64,000 bases of DNA from JBLNBN01 sp050260015 (GTDB lineage: Bacteria; Bacteroidota; Ignavibacteria; Kapaibacteriales; UBA2268). Below are positions 1 to 8,534 of the stretch, in pieces (positions within the stretch are counted from its first letter, which is position 1; each line of letters starts with the position of its first letter). Both the position numbers and the translations under genes were made by a program. The stretch spans positions 1 to 64,000 of the forward strand of contig JBLNBN010000039.1 of assembly GCA_050260015.1 (NCBI GenBank). Direction: 5' to 3'. A model generated the notes under the pieces. It saw only the letters and a program-made list of their open reading frames with translations. It ran no database searches and was not told where the DNA came from.

Positions 1-770
1 AACTGGGCGCCCATTTTTGCCGGCGTCATAATAAAATCCGCAGCGCCGGCTGAGATAACGCTACGCGGCATAGCGTCGAATTTCGAGCTTGTCGAGTCCT
101 GAACGAAAATTACTCCGCCGGCGCCTTTAATAGCGCGGCAGCCTGCGGCGCCGTCTTCGCCCGTTCCCGAAAGAATTACTCCAATCGCGCGTTCGCCGTA
201 ATCGTCGGCGAGCGCGCGGAAGAACTCGTCGACGGGGAACTCTTGCTGCAAGGGTTCGTTATCATCCTCCAGCCGGAACCTGCCGTCCCTAATAGTCATT
301 ATCCGCGACGGCGGCGACAAGTAAATCGTATTCGGCTCCGCTTCGAGCCCTTCGGTCGCTACTATTGCAGGCATGCGCGCATGCTTGGCGAAAAGGTCAA
401 TCAATAAATTCTTGTAATCGGAGGCGAGGCGATGAATGACGACGAAAGCGAGCCCAGTGTCCCCGCCGACGAATTTGAAAAAGCTTTCGAGAGCTTCCAG
501 CCCGCCCGCCGAGGCGCCAATGCCGACTACGCCCGCTCGGAATCTACTGGGATTTCCGCCGCTTCCTCCCCTTGGCTCCGGGTCCGGGAGGACCGAAGGA
601 TAATATTGGATGCGCCCCCCGGCAGGGAAGTCTGCCCGGCTCGGCGTCTCCGCGCAGCTTGGGCTCCTTTCGGTACTATTTAAAGCGGGGTCGATACCTT
701 TTTCCGGTTCGATTGGCTCGGGTTCGGCTATACCCTCTATATATCTGTATTTTTTGAATTTTATATTCAT
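1..770 (-). CDS. CheB-type protein-glutamate methylesterase domain protein (3' end cut off by window edge)
   Basis: Translated leftward from an ATG at 770-768, the reading frame stays open to base 1, so the C-terminus is missing. Residues 1 to about 78 form a Pro/Glu/Arg-rich linker with no receiver domain. From about residue 80 a CheB methylesterase fold begins. The catalytic triad is visible: Ser87 in GIGASAGG, His113 in VVIHR and Asp near 206 in SGTGEDG. The later stretch with KFDAMPRSVISAG is also typical. CheB removes methyl groups from chemoreceptor glutamates. A methylesterase without an N-terminal receiver is the arrangement found in CheB-CheR-PAS fusion proteins, so a CheR domain may follow beyond the edge; a stand-alone orphan CheB is the alternative. 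The family call is secure and the full architecture is not. Confidence 0.88.
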   Translation of the reverse strand, partial: MNIKFKKYRYIEGIAEPEPIEPEKGIDPALNSTERSPSCAETPSRADFPAGGRIQYYPSVLPDPEPRGGSGGNPSRFRAGVVGIGASAGGLEALESFFKFVGGDTGLAFVVIHRLASDYKNLLIDLFAKHARMPAIVATEGLEAEPNTIYLSPPSRIMTIRDGRFRLEDDNEPLQQEFPVDEFFRALADDYGERAIGVILSGTGEDGAAGCRAIKGAGGVIFVQDSTSSKFDAMPRSVISAGAADFIMTPAKMGAQ

Positions 771-830
771 CTTGAACGCTTGCGCAAAGAGCTTTCGCTC
801 GATTTATCAATCTTAATGCGCGACAAAATT

Positions 831-1664
831 TTAATAAATTTCCGGGATCCAATTCACTTCCTCGAGCGGCGGACGCATATAGGTTTGGTCTTTCTTCCTT
901 GGAGGCAGTTCGATTAGCGGAGGCGTTACGTCTTCGTAAGGTATCGAGGAGAGCAGATGCGCTATGCAATTGAGCCGCGCTTTCCTCTTGTCGTCGCTTA
1001 ATACGCAGAACCAGGGGGATTGACGCGTGTCCGTATAGCGGAACATTTCGTCCTTCGCCCGGGAATAATCGTCCCATTTCTGCCATGAGGCTATGTCAAT
1101 CGGCGAGAGCTTCCAACGCTTTAGAGGGTTACGCGCTCGCTCTAGGAATCTCTCCTCCTGTTCTCCTTCGCTAACGCTGATCCAGTACTTAAGTAATATA
1201 ATGCCGCTCCGGACGAGCATTTGCTCGAAGAGAGGGCAGGAGCGTAAAAATTCTTCGTATTCTTCTTCCGTGCAGTAACCCATTACTCGCTCGACCCCGG
1301 CCCGGTTGTACCAGCTGCGGTCGAATATTACTATCTCGCCCGCAGAGGGGAGCTTTTCTACGTAGCGCTGGAAGTACCACTGGGTTCGTTCGCGGTCGTT
1401 CGGCTTATCGAGCGCCACCACCCGCGCGCCCCTGGGATTTAGCGGCTCGTGGATAGTCTTAATCAAGCCGCCCTTGCCGGCCGCGTCGCGACCTTCGAAT
1501 AAAACGACTATGCGCAAGCCTTTGGCCTTCACCCAATACTGCAGCTTGACGAGCTCCATGTGCAGCCTCGCCAATTCGGCTTCGTAGTACTTTTTGGCAA
1601 TTTTGCCTTCTTCGTTAAATTTTTTCTCGGCCTGCGCCGGCATTTTAGGTGTTTTATTATCCAT
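831..1664 (-). CDS. ppk2: polyphosphate kinase 2 (PPK2) family protein
   Basis: A 277-residue PPK2 protein, the usual length for a single-domain enzyme. These kinases transfer phosphate between inorganic polyphosphate and nucleotides (ADP/GDP to ATP/GTP or the reverse) in the cytoplasm. The Walker A loop EGRDAAGKGG lies at residues 57-66, Walker B IVIFDRSWYNR at about 111-121, and the lid region follows with an arginine-rich ERARNPLKRWKLSP stretch. N-terminal residues 1-45 are charged and helical. The gene lies 99 bases downstream of the plsY-like gene on the same strand, so it may be the last gene of that operon or have its own promoter. Class (I or III, hence preferred nucleotide) cannot be decided by eye. 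Confidence 0.93.
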   Translation of the reverse strand: MDNKTPKMPAQAEKKFNEEGKIAKKYYEAELARLHMELVKLQYWVKAKGLRIVVLFEGRDAAGKGGLIKTIHEPLNPRGARVVALDKPNDRERTQWYFQRYVEKLPSAGEIVIFDRSWYNRAGVERVMGYCTEEEYEEFLRSCPLFEQMLVRSGIILLKYWISVSEGEQEERFLERARNPLKRWKLSPIDIASWQKWDDYSRAKDEMFRYTDTRQSPWFCVLSDDKRKARLNCIAHLLSSIPYEDVTPPLIELPPRKKDQTYMRPPLEEVNWIPEIY

Positions 1665-1763
1665 AGGTGCGACTAATTTTATTAGTATGGTAATTTAACA
1701 ATTATTTAAGACACTGCAAAACGACCCCGCGCGCAATACTGCCGTGCCTTTTAATAAACAGGT

Positions 1764-2402
1764 CTATTTCGCTTCTACGGGCTTTTTTTCTTTTAATAGT
1801 TTTAATAAAGGGTCGATATGTTTTATAAGGGCAACAAAGCATATAGTCGCATAAAGCCAGCGAAAGCCCATCATATCCTTAAACGACATCGTTTGGGTGA
1901 GATAAATAATTTTATCGGGCGCGCTGAAGAGCAGTAGCGGGGACGTCGCGAGGGCAGTTACGTTCGCCACATGCACGTTTTTCTTGATCACGTACCAGCC
2001 CGTAACCCACATTAGGAGCCAAAGCCCGACGGGAAAAACGCTTATGGTCGCCAATGCCCCGGCCGCGGGGGAAAGTCCGCGCCCGCCGCGGAATTTCAGG
2101 AATGGATTGAAGTTGTGCCCGAGCACGACGAAAACGGCCGCAAGCGCGGCGACCGTAAAGTTCTCATACGTTAGCCATCGCGCGAATCCGACGGCCAGGA
2201 CGCCCTTAAGGAAATCGACTAAGAAGACGACCAGCGAGATCCAGAGCTTCCCGGTGACGTCGTAACTGTTGCGCGCCCCGGAACTGCCCGTCCCGGAAGA
2301 CATTAAATCGATCCCGGCCGAGCGTCGCACAAGCCATACCCCCGTTGGGATAGCGCCCGCGAAGTAAGCCGCGGCCATTGCGGAAATATAATACCAAGTC
2401 AT
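1764..2402 (-). CDS. plsY: PlsY-like glycerol-3-phosphate acyltransferase, membrane protein
   Basis: A 212-residue polytopic membrane protein with the PlsY layout: N-terminal membrane helix with AGAIPTGVW, a first loop motif GTGSSGARNS and a second loop motif GHNFNPFLKFRGGRG. PlsY moves an acyl group from acyl phosphate to glycerol 3-phosphate, the first step of phospholipid synthesis. The second loop matches the family well. The first loop deviates from the usual SGNxGATN, keeping only the GAxN part, so the enzyme is a divergent PlsY or a relative with another acceptor. It starts 3 bases after the stop of the ABC permease, so the two are co-transcribed. Another plsY copy elsewhere in the genome would support a specialised role for this one. 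Confidence 0.75.
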   Translation of the reverse strand: MTWYYISAMAAAYFAGAIPTGVWLVRRSAGIDLMSSGTGSSGARNSYDVTGKLWISLVVFLVDFLKGVLAVGFARWLTYENFTVAALAAVFVVLGHNFNPFLKFRGGRGLSPAAGALATISVFPVGLWLLMWVTGWYVIKKNVHVANVTALATSPLLLFSAPDKIIYLTQTMSFKDMMGFRWLYATICFVALIKHIDPLLKLLKEKKPVEAK

Positions 2403-2405
2403 TTG

Positions 2406-3287
2406 TTATCTCGAACTGACGTTCAGTAGTTTAATTTGGATAAACGAAAGAACGAGCAAAATAATGAATAGAACCCATGCCGCCGCCGAAGCGTAACCAA
2501 TCATGTCCGTTTTTTCAAAAGCGTTTACGAAGACGTAGTAAACGAGGGTCGTAGTGGAGCCGAGCGGCCCGCCCTTCGTCATAACGAATACCTCGACGAA
2601 GATCTGGAAGCTCTTTATCGTGTTGATAACAAGCACGAACAGCAGCGTAGGCTTTAGCATCGGAAGCGTTATGCGGAAGAAACGCTGCCAGGCGTTCGCC
2701 CCGGCCAGGCTCGCCGAATCGTAGAGCGTTCGCGGGATAGTCTGCATGCCCGCAAGAAATAGCGCCATATAGTAACCCGCCGACATCCAGACGTCCATCG
2801 CCATTATCGAGGGAAGGGCCGTGCCGGTCTCGAGCAGGAACCCGCGCTCGGAGCCTGCGAAGCCGAGAGTTTTAAGGATCAAATTGACGTAGCCCTCGCG
2901 AGCGTATAGGTTCGTAAATATTAGCGCGATGACGACTATCGACGTAACCGAAGGCGTAAAGTACGAAGCCCGGAAGAAATCCTTGAACTTTGTAGTAGAG
3001 CTGTCCAATAGCGCCGCCAGCGCGAGCGCGACGGCGGTAGTTATAGGCACCGTCCCAATCGTAAAAATGGAAGTCACCTTTAGCGCGTTCCAAAACGCGG
3101 AGTCGCTCATCAGGTTAATATAGTTCTTGAACCCGATAAAAGTAGCTTCGCCCGAGAGCGAGCCGTATTTCGTCAGGCTCAGGTAGCCGGCGTAAATTAG
3201 CGGGTAAAGCCAGAAGACCGAAAAAGTGACGATCCAGGGCGCCAGCATGTTCAAAGTATAAATCGATTCGCGCGTTTTTCGTTTCAT
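2406..3287 (-). CDS. MalF/UgpA-type ABC sugar transporter permease
   Basis: A 293-residue inner-membrane permease with six predicted membrane segments. The cytoplasmic EAA loop that docks to the ATPase is visible as YDSASLAGANAWQRFF followed by RITLPMLKP, about residues 185-210. This is the MalF/UgpA side of a carbohydrate importer, which normally pairs with a MalG-type permease and a binding lipoprotein. Neither partner gene is present here. Its ATG overlaps the stop of maf by 4 bases, and plsY begins 3 bases after its stop, so it sits inside a maf-permease-plsY operon. The substrate cannot be inferred from sequence. Confidence 0.87.
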   Translation of the reverse strand: MKRKTRESIYTLNMLAPWIVTFSVFWLYPLIYAGYLSLTKYGSLSGEATFIGFKNYINLMSDSAFWNALKVTSIFTIGTVPITTAVALALAALLDSSTTKFKDFFRASYFTPSVTSIVVIALIFTNLYAREGYVNLILKTLGFAGSERGFLLETGTALPSIMAMDVWMSAGYYMALFLAGMQTIPRTLYDSASLAGANAWQRFFRITLPMLKPTLLFVLVINTIKSFQIFVEVFVMTKGGPLGSTTTLVYYVFVNAFEKTDMIGYASAAAWVLFIILLVLSFIQIKLLNVSSR

Positions 3288-3892
3288 TGCGCGCGAGCCT
3301 CGGAGAGCTTAGCCAGCCGCGCGTACAGCGCTTCGAGCGGAAGCCCCACTATATTATAGTAGCATCCCTCGATCCGGTTTACGAAGACGGCTCCGAAGTC
3401 GTCCTGGATGCCGTAAGCGCCGGCTTTGTCCATGGGGCTTCCCCCTGCGACGTAGAGCTTTATTTCCTCCGCGGTTAGCTCGCGGAACGTGACGAGAGTC
3501 TCGCGGTAATCGGTCGTTTCCACGCCGTCGTCGATAACGGCAATCCCGGTGATGACGGTATGCGTTTTCCCGGAGAGCTTGCCGAGCATTTCGCGCGCTT
3601 CGGTTTCGTGTTCGGGCTTGCCGAGCAGCTCGCCGTTCAGTAAAACGATAGTGTCCGCGCCAATGATAATATGGCTCGGCTTGCGAAGGGAAATTTCGCG
3701 CGCCTTTTCGAGCGCGAGCCGCATGGCGTAATCGGCATGCGTTTCGCCGCCGTCGTACGGAGCTTCGTGCACGCCCGAGGGCAAGACTTCGAACTCCAGG
3801 CCGATTTGTTCCAAAAGCTTCTTTCGTCGCGGAGATTGCGAAGCGAGCGCGACGGGTTTATTTAAGCGTATCAGATCTGCCAGTTTTATCAT
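3284..3892 (-). CDS. maf: Maf family nucleotide pyrophosphatase
   Basis: A 202-residue Maf/YhdE-like house-cleaning enzyme that hydrolyses non-canonical or excess nucleoside triphosphates to monophosphates. Visible motifs are the N-terminal ALASQSPRRKKLL (nucleotide-binding S-x-S-x-R-R), IIGADTIVLL with the catalytic Asp, GKTHTVITG, and near the C-terminus GAYGIQDDFGAVF and EGCYYNIVGLPL. This pattern is of the dTTP/UTP-specific type. It is the first gene of a leftward operon whose second gene overlaps it by 4 bases. Two TAnnTTTG boxes lie within 50 bases upstream. Confidence 0.93.
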   Translation of the reverse strand: MIKLADLIRLNKPVALASQSPRRKKLLEQIGLEFEVLPSGVHEAPYDGGETHADYAMRLALEKAREISLRKPSHIIIGADTIVLLNGELLGKPEHETEAREMLGKLSGKTHTVITGIAVIDDGVETTDYRETLVTFRELTAEEIKLYVAGGSPMDKAGAYGIQDDFGAVFVNRIEGCYYNIVGLPLEALYARLAKLSEARAQ

Positions 3893-3910
3893 TTATTTTG
3901 GATTTTTTGT

Positions 3911-3939
3911 CAAAGATATTATTTAATGTTGCAAAATTA
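3911..3939 (-). promoter_or_regulatory. Bacteroidota-type -7 boxes upstream of maf
   Basis: Read on the minus strand there are two TAnnTTTG matches: TAATTTTG (3939-3932) and TATCTTTG (3918-3911), 40 and 19 bases before the maf ATG. The upstream one is the better placed. A TTG at the minus-strand equivalent of 3964-3962 could serve as its -33 element with about 22 bases between. The assignment rests on motif and position only. Confidence 0.45.
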
Positions 3940-3987
3940 CTATATAGGATTTAATTTGTAACAATTTTAGTTGTCACTCGTTGAAAC

Positions 3988-5571
3988 ATGCGCGCATTAT
4001 TTTTAATTTTAACCATATCAATTATTTCCGCCTTAGTCGATCCTAACGCGTCGCAGGCTCAAGCGTTTCGTTGGACCGAGCCGGAGAACGCCCGTGCGAT
4101 GAACGGCCCGAACGACGATTTCGCCCCTTCCTGGAACGCCTATGAGGGACTGCTTTACTTTAATTCAACCGCTACGGGCGCTTCGCAATTCTATGCGTAT
4201 TCGCCTAAGGAAGGCGGCGCGCCAAAGCTCGTTCGCGGCGCGCTCAACGAACCCGGGAAGAACCGCTCATATATAGTTTTTACCGGCGAATCGGAAGCCT
4301 ACCTTACTTCGTTTATGCTTTACCCCGACAGATCTTACCAGAATATATTTAAAACGAAGAAAGTAAAATCTAAGTGGACGGAACCCTACCCGGCCGATAG
4401 TCTCGGGGGAGCGTTCTTCTGCTCCCAGGTAACTTTTTCGCCCTCCAGGCGCTTCGCAATTTTTGTTACGAACCGCGCCTCCAGGGGTAAGGATACCGAC
4501 CTATGGACGGCGGTTCGGCAGCCGAACGGCAGCTGGGGCGCGCTTATAGCCCTCGACGAGCTCAACTCGGAGGGTAGCGAGATAACTCCCTTCCTGCTTG
4601 GCGAGGACACTCTCTTTTTCGCCTCGGACGGGTTCGAGGGGCCGGGAGCTTTCGATATATATTACTCCATTCGCGAAGGCAACTCGTGGGGAAGGCCGAG
4701 GCTTGCCGAAGGCCTCAACACGGCGTTCGACGAGAGCGACCTGGTCTTTGCCGGGGATACCCTGGCTTACTTTGCGTCCAACCGTCCCGGAAGCCAGGGC
4801 GGATTGGATATTTATTCGTCGACGAGAGCCCTTGAACGCGAGGCGCCAGTTACGGCGCGCGCTATAGATAGGCTGGAAATTCAAACCTCCTCGCTTTCCG
4901 CGGAGATCCGGATACAAGAAAAGCCGTTCATTAAGCCGTTCGTCAAAGAGGGGAGCGATTCCCTGCTTGCAGCGGCCGCGCGGCCTGGGGAGAACGTAGT
5001 CGGAACTTCCAGGACTATGAGCGTTAATCCGCCGAAGCTGGAAGTTTCCCTGGGAGCAATTGGAGGCGAGGCCTCCGCATGGAGATTTGAGGCTCGCACG
5101 GACGCGGGCGATTTAATAGATGCCGCTTCGGGCGAGAGCCTACCCGCAAGCGTATTATTTGACCTCGACTCCGCCGCGGATAAATTGGTGAGGACCTCGT
5201 TCATCGCGTTAAAGCTGATCGCAAGGACCGCCTCCGGGGAAGAAGCTACGGAGGAAATTACGCTCGACGCGCGACGATCGACCGAGAAGGGCGGGCTGTT
5301 TGAATTAGGAAACGGCGCTCTCCGCGCGCGCCTGGAAATTTACCCGCAGGGAATGACCGACCAGGAAGTAGCTCGGTACCTTGCGTCCGTACTCGCCGCG
5401 CTGGACTCCGCGCCTGCTCGCGCTAACGTTAGCGGCGGCTCTAAGGCCGAAACGGGAGCGATAAAGAAAGCGCTCGAAGCGATTGCGCCGAAAATACGCG
5501 TTCGCGCAGCCTCCGCGCATGGCGTCGGGAATACGCCTATCGTTTTGGAGTTTGAATTAGACGCCCGATGA
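3988..5571 (+). CDS. secreted PD40/WD40-like beta-propeller protein
   Basis: A 527-residue protein with a clear signal peptide (residues 1 to about 25, ending at a QAQA cleavage site). Residues 30-290 hold PD40-type propeller blades, seen in repeats such as NDDFAPSWN, PSRRFAIFVTNRAS and DTLAYFASNRPGSQGGLDIY. Such blades occur in TolB and in outer-membrane/OmpA-like proteins of Bacteroidota and usually mediate protein contacts in the periplasm. The C-terminal 230 residues do not match a family I recognise; they contain a stretch FDLDSAADKLV and no sorting domain. It stands alone on the plus strand between two leftward genes and converges with the glycosyltransferase gene 17 bases downstream. 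Confidence 0.8.
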   Translation: MRALFLILTISIISALVDPNASQAQAFRWTEPENARAMNGPNDDFAPSWNAYEGLLYFNSTATGASQFYAYSPKEGGAPKLVRGALNEPGKNRSYIVFTGESEAYLTSFMLYPDRSYQNIFKTKKVKSKWTEPYPADSLGGAFFCSQVTFSPSRRFAIFVTNRASRGKDTDLWTAVRQPNGSWGALIALDELNSEGSEITPFLLGEDTLFFASDGFEGPGAFDIYYSIREGNSWGRPRLAEGLNTAFDESDLVFAGDTLAYFASNRPGSQGGLDIYSSTRALEREAPVTARAIDRLEIQTSSLSAEIRIQEKPFIKPFVKEGSDSLLAAAARPGENVVGTSRTMSVNPPKLEVSLGAIGGEASAWRFEARTDAGDLIDAASGESLPASVLFDLDSAADKLVRTSFIALKLIARTASGEEATEEITLDARRSTEKGGLFELGNGALRARLEIYPQGMTDQEVARYLASVLAALDSAPARANVSGGSKAETGAIKKALEAIAPKIRVRAASAHGVGNTPIVLEFELDAR

Positions 5572-5588
5572 TACTATCTTAAAAAGAC

Positions 5589-6590
5589 CTACCTTGTAAC
5601 TTTCAATTTTAGTTGATTAATCTCCAAGGCAAGCTTATCGGGCGGGAGCGCAAGCCCCGTATTCGTGGCGTTCTCGTCTATAATAACCCTGCTGCCCGGA
5701 GCGAGCGGTCGAAACTTACTAAGGTTGGCCGCGTGCGCAAAAAAGACGGCGAGGGTCGGCACGTCGAAGGCGGAGGCTATATGCACGGGAGCCGTGTCGG
5801 GAGTTACGATAGCGGCGCACCTCGATACGATCGCTATAACGTCCTCAAGCCCCCTTGCGGGGTAAACGGCGGCGCGCCCGGCGCCGAGCGCCGAAGCTAT
5901 TTCCAACGCGACTGCGGCGTCCCGCGGCATTGCGCCGATAGCGTAGAAACAATCGCCCTTCGCCGACCCCAAGGCCTCGATCCATGTTCGGCCCGGGAGC
6001 ATCCTTGAGGCGCTGGATGCGGATATGTTAACGTAAACTGCCTTGCCGCCCCTTCCCGAAAGAAAGTTCTCCGCGAATAGTAAAGAATCCTGCGAGGGGT
6101 AGAGCCTCGGGCGGTCGCGCTCGGGCTTTAGGTCTATACCGAGCGGGGCGAGCGCGTTGGAGAGCCGCTCGACGTAGTGCAACTCGCGGTTTGCGACGTC
6201 GCTTGGGACGACGTAATCGAATGGATTCCGAAGCCCTCGCGAAGCCCGTCCCCATTCGGATTTCGGACGCCCGTCCCGACCGATCTTATAATTCGCCCGG
6301 GCAAGCCTTGCCAGCAAGTTGCTCTCGCGGGAGAAATGATCCTTCGGATCGATCCAAAAGTCGTAACGCTCGCGGCGAAGCTTGCGTACGAACGAAACAA
6401 ATCCGGTCGGAGACTTATCGTAAACGATTACCCGGTCTACGTTCGGGTTCCCCTTAAGCGCCGCCGCGTTATGCCGGCTTGCAACGATATGTATCCCCGG
6501 CTCGGGGCGGATCCGCTTGATCGCCGGGAGCCCGGCCGTGAGCAGTATCATGTCGCCGATCCTGCCAAGCTGCGCTAAAGCTATTTTCAT
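5589..6590 (-). CDS. glycosyltransferase family 9 (heptosyltransferase-like)
   Basis: A 333-residue GT-B enzyme of family 9, which adds ADP-heptose residues to the inner core of lipopolysaccharide. Seen are the N-terminal Rossmann start ALAQLGRIGDMILLTAGLPA, a central basic stretch, and the family-typical C-terminal motif VTPDTAPVHIASAF (residues ~265-278) followed by VPTLAVFF. No partner heptosyltransferase is adjacent, but gmhA (40139-40762), which makes the heptose precursor, is in the same window. It lies just downstream of the terminator of the OmpA-like gene, so it needs its own promoter. The exact sugar donor and acceptor are inference from the family. Confidence 0.88.
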   Translation of the reverse strand: MKIALAQLGRIGDMILLTAGLPAIKRIRPEPGIHIVASRHNAAALKGNPNVDRVIVYDKSPTGFVSFVRKLRRERYDFWIDPKDHFSRESNLLARLARANYKIGRDGRPKSEWGRASRGLRNPFDYVVPSDVANRELHYVERLSNALAPLGIDLKPERDRPRLYPSQDSLLFAENFLSGRGGKAVYVNISASSASRMLPGRTWIEALGSAKGDCFYAIGAMPRDAAVALEIASALGAGRAAVYPARGLEDVIAIVSRCAAIVTPDTAPVHIASAFDVPTLAVFFAHAANLSKFRPLAPGSRVIIDENATNTGLALPPDKLALEINQLKLKVTR

Positions 6591-6636
6591 CTCTGTTTCT
6601 ACCTGAATTTATCCGGCTTCGTGTGCATTTGGAAAT

Positions 6637-6688
6637 AAAAAAATCCGCGGCGCGCGAAAGAATTTCTCTTTTGACGAGGCCGCGGATT
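6637..6688 (-). terminator. intrinsic terminator after the OmpA-like gene
   Basis: On the minus strand a 10-base-pair stem (arms 6688-6679 and 6651-6642, sequence AATCCGCGGC and its complement) with a 27-base loop is followed directly by a run of seven T. It ends the leftward WD40/OmpA-like operon. Confidence 0.8.
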
Positions 6689-6714
6689 CTAAATTAATCA
6701 ATTAAAGGAAAAAA

Positions 6715-7428
6715 TTACGAAGCGAGCTCGATATAAGTCGGGCCGACGTACCGCTTCCCTTTAGCCGCTTTTTGCGCAGGTGGAGGTGAATCGGGATCGA
6801 CCTTGTCGTTGCTCGAGAGGATGATCCTCGAAATATCGATCCCCTGGGAAACGAAGTAATCTCGCAGGGCCGCGCCGCGCTCCTCGGAAATCGTCGCGTT
6901 CTTCGTCGCGTCGTCGTTGTTGTCCGGGTAGGTGACTATCTTAAACTTAACGGTGGGGTTAAGCTTTAGGGCCGCGATTATTTCGGCGAGAATACCGTCC
7001 GATCCCTGGCGAAGCTTCGACTTATTTAGCTCGAACGGCGGCACCGGCATCTTTATTCTCAGGCCGGCCTTCTTGGGCGTTATCATGAAGTCGTGCGAGT
7101 ATTCTATGTACTTTTCAGTGTTAGGCACGTTGATTTCAATATTTTCCTTGAGGTATTCCAGGTCCGCGATCCTAACGAAGTACTTTTCGCCCGGGCGAAG
7201 ACCGGTAAAGAAATAGTACCCGTCGACGGAGTTGCTTTTCGCGCGGTTTACTTTCTTGTTGTCCTTATCGTACATTTCAAGATTCACCCCGAGCGGCTTG
7301 CGAGTAACTTTGTCTATAACGCTGCCGGTAAGGGAGACAACAACTTTCGAGCGCGCCTGGGCGTTGGAATCGTAAGCTGAGGCGACGAACAACAGCGCGA
7401 GAAGCGCGATTTTTAACTGCTTTTTCAT
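6715..7428 (-). CDS. periplasmic protein with carboxypeptidase-regulatory-like and OmpA-like domains
   Basis: A 237-residue protein with a signal peptide (residues 1-25, Lys-rich start, cleavage near SNAQA). Residues ~30-110 look like a carboxypeptidase-regulatory (transthyretin-like) beta-sandwich: GSVIDKVTRKPLGVNL, then DGYYFFTGLRPGEKY. Residues ~125-210 resemble an OmpA C-terminal peptidoglycan-binding domain, with FKIVTYPDNNDD in place of the usual GHTD stretch and ISEERGAALRDYFVSQGID with the conserved Arg. It probably anchors to cell wall. It follows the WD40 protein gene by 18 bases in one operon and is closed by a terminator. Function beyond wall or envelope association is unknown. 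Confidence 0.75.
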   Translation of the reverse strand: MKKQLKIALLALLFVASAYDSNAQARSKVVVSLTGSVIDKVTRKPLGVNLEMYDKDNKKVNRAKSNSVDGYYFFTGLRPGEKYFVRIADLEYLKENIEINVPNTEKYIEYSHDFMITPKKAGLRIKMPVPPFELNKSKLRQGSDGILAEIIAALKLNPTVKFKIVTYPDNNDDATKNATISEERGAALRDYFVSQGIDISRIILSSNDKVDPDSPPPAQKAAKGKRYVGPTYIELAS

Positions 7429-7446
7429 ATCTTTATTTTTCCTTCC

Positions 7447-8472
7447 TTATTTCTTGCTTTTCTTGGTTTTTTTCGTAGCAGCGGGTTTCGTCGCTTCTTC
7501 TTTTTTTGTTAGAAGTCTAACCGTGCCGTCGGCGCAGCCTAGCGTGATAATGCTGGCGTCGCTGACGAGATCCACAGACCAAACTTCCACGCCTGTATCG
7601 AAACTCATTAATTCGCGTCCGGTGGGAACGTCCCAAAGCTTAACCGTCTTATCGAGCGAAGCGGAAACGAGGCGGCGGTTGTCCTCGGCGAATGATATGT
7701 CCTGCACGAGCTCGTTATGCGCCTTTATCTTGCGTTGGAGCGTCCAGTCCTCGGTCGACCAGATATAGATGTTGCCGGCCTGGTCGCTCGAGGCCAGGAG
7801 CTGGCTGTCGAAGCTGAAGAGTACGGTAAGCACGGGCGCCGGGTGGCCGGTTAGCGTGATGATCGGGTCTTTCGAAGTCAGGTCCGTCGACCAGATTTTA
7901 ATTGTCTTATCGTCGCTGCAGGAGGCGAGGTACTTGCCGTCGTAGCTGTAGGCTACGTTGTTGGTCGGCTCCGTGTGGCCGCGCAACGTCTTAATTTCCG
8001 TGCCGAGCTTGACGTCCCAGAGCTTTACCGTCTTGTCGAAGCTTGTCGAAGCGACGAGCGAGCTCTCCTTGTCCTGGCTAAAGTAAACGCCGATAACCTG
8101 GTCGGTATGCCCGGCGAGCGTCTTGACGAGCTTGCCGCTCTCGACGTCCCATATCTTTACCGTCATGTCGCCGCTGCCGGAGGCCAAAAGCTTATCGTTC
8201 CCGGAAAAGGAGATGTTGTTGACTTGCCCCATGTGCCCTGTGAGAGTATGTAATTCTTTTCCGGAAGGAAGGGACCAGATCTTAATAGTTTCGTCCAGGC
8301 TGCAACTTGCGAACTTCGTATTGTCCCAGTTGACGAAAACGCCGAGAACTTCGTCGGAGTGCCGGCCTATGGTCTTCATCTCGTAATCGGTCGCGGCCGA
8401 TCCGGCAAAGAGCGCGCCCACGCTGAAGAGAGCCGCAAAAGCGAGCGCTCCGAGGTTAACTAATTTGTTCAT
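7447..8472 (-). CDS. exported WD40 repeat protein
   Basis: A 341-residue protein with an N-terminal signal peptide (to about residue 24) and seven WD40 blades of classic eukaryote-like form: repeated units such as SGDMTVKIWD, SFDKTVKLWD, SDDKTIKIWS and SLDKTVKLWD, with LTGH/LAGH between blades. It should fold as one closed seven-bladed propeller and act as a protein scaffold. The last 25 residues are Lys/Thr-rich (ATKKTKKSKK). It is the first gene of a two-gene leftward operon with the OmpA-like protein, which suggests a joint envelope complex. Partner and role are not deducible. Confidence 0.88.
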   Translation of the reverse strand: MNKLVNLGALAFAALFSVGALFAGSAATDYEMKTIGRHSDEVLGVFVNWDNTKFASCSLDETIKIWSLPSGKELHTLTGHMGQVNNISFSGNDKLLASGSGDMTVKIWDVESGKLVKTLAGHTDQVIGVYFSQDKESSLVASTSFDKTVKLWDVKLGTEIKTLRGHTEPTNNVAYSYDGKYLASCSDDKTIKIWSTDLTSKDPIITLTGHPAPVLTVLFSFDSQLLASSDQAGNIYIWSTEDWTLQRKIKAHNELVQDISFAEDNRRLVSASLDKTVKLWDVPTGRELMSFDTGVEVWSVDLVSDASIITLGCADGTVRLLTKKEEATKPAATKKTKKSKK

Positions 8473-8534
8473 GTAGAAATACCTTGATTATATTAAAATG
8501 AATTAGCGCCTAACGAACAAGCTTCGGAAACGGA

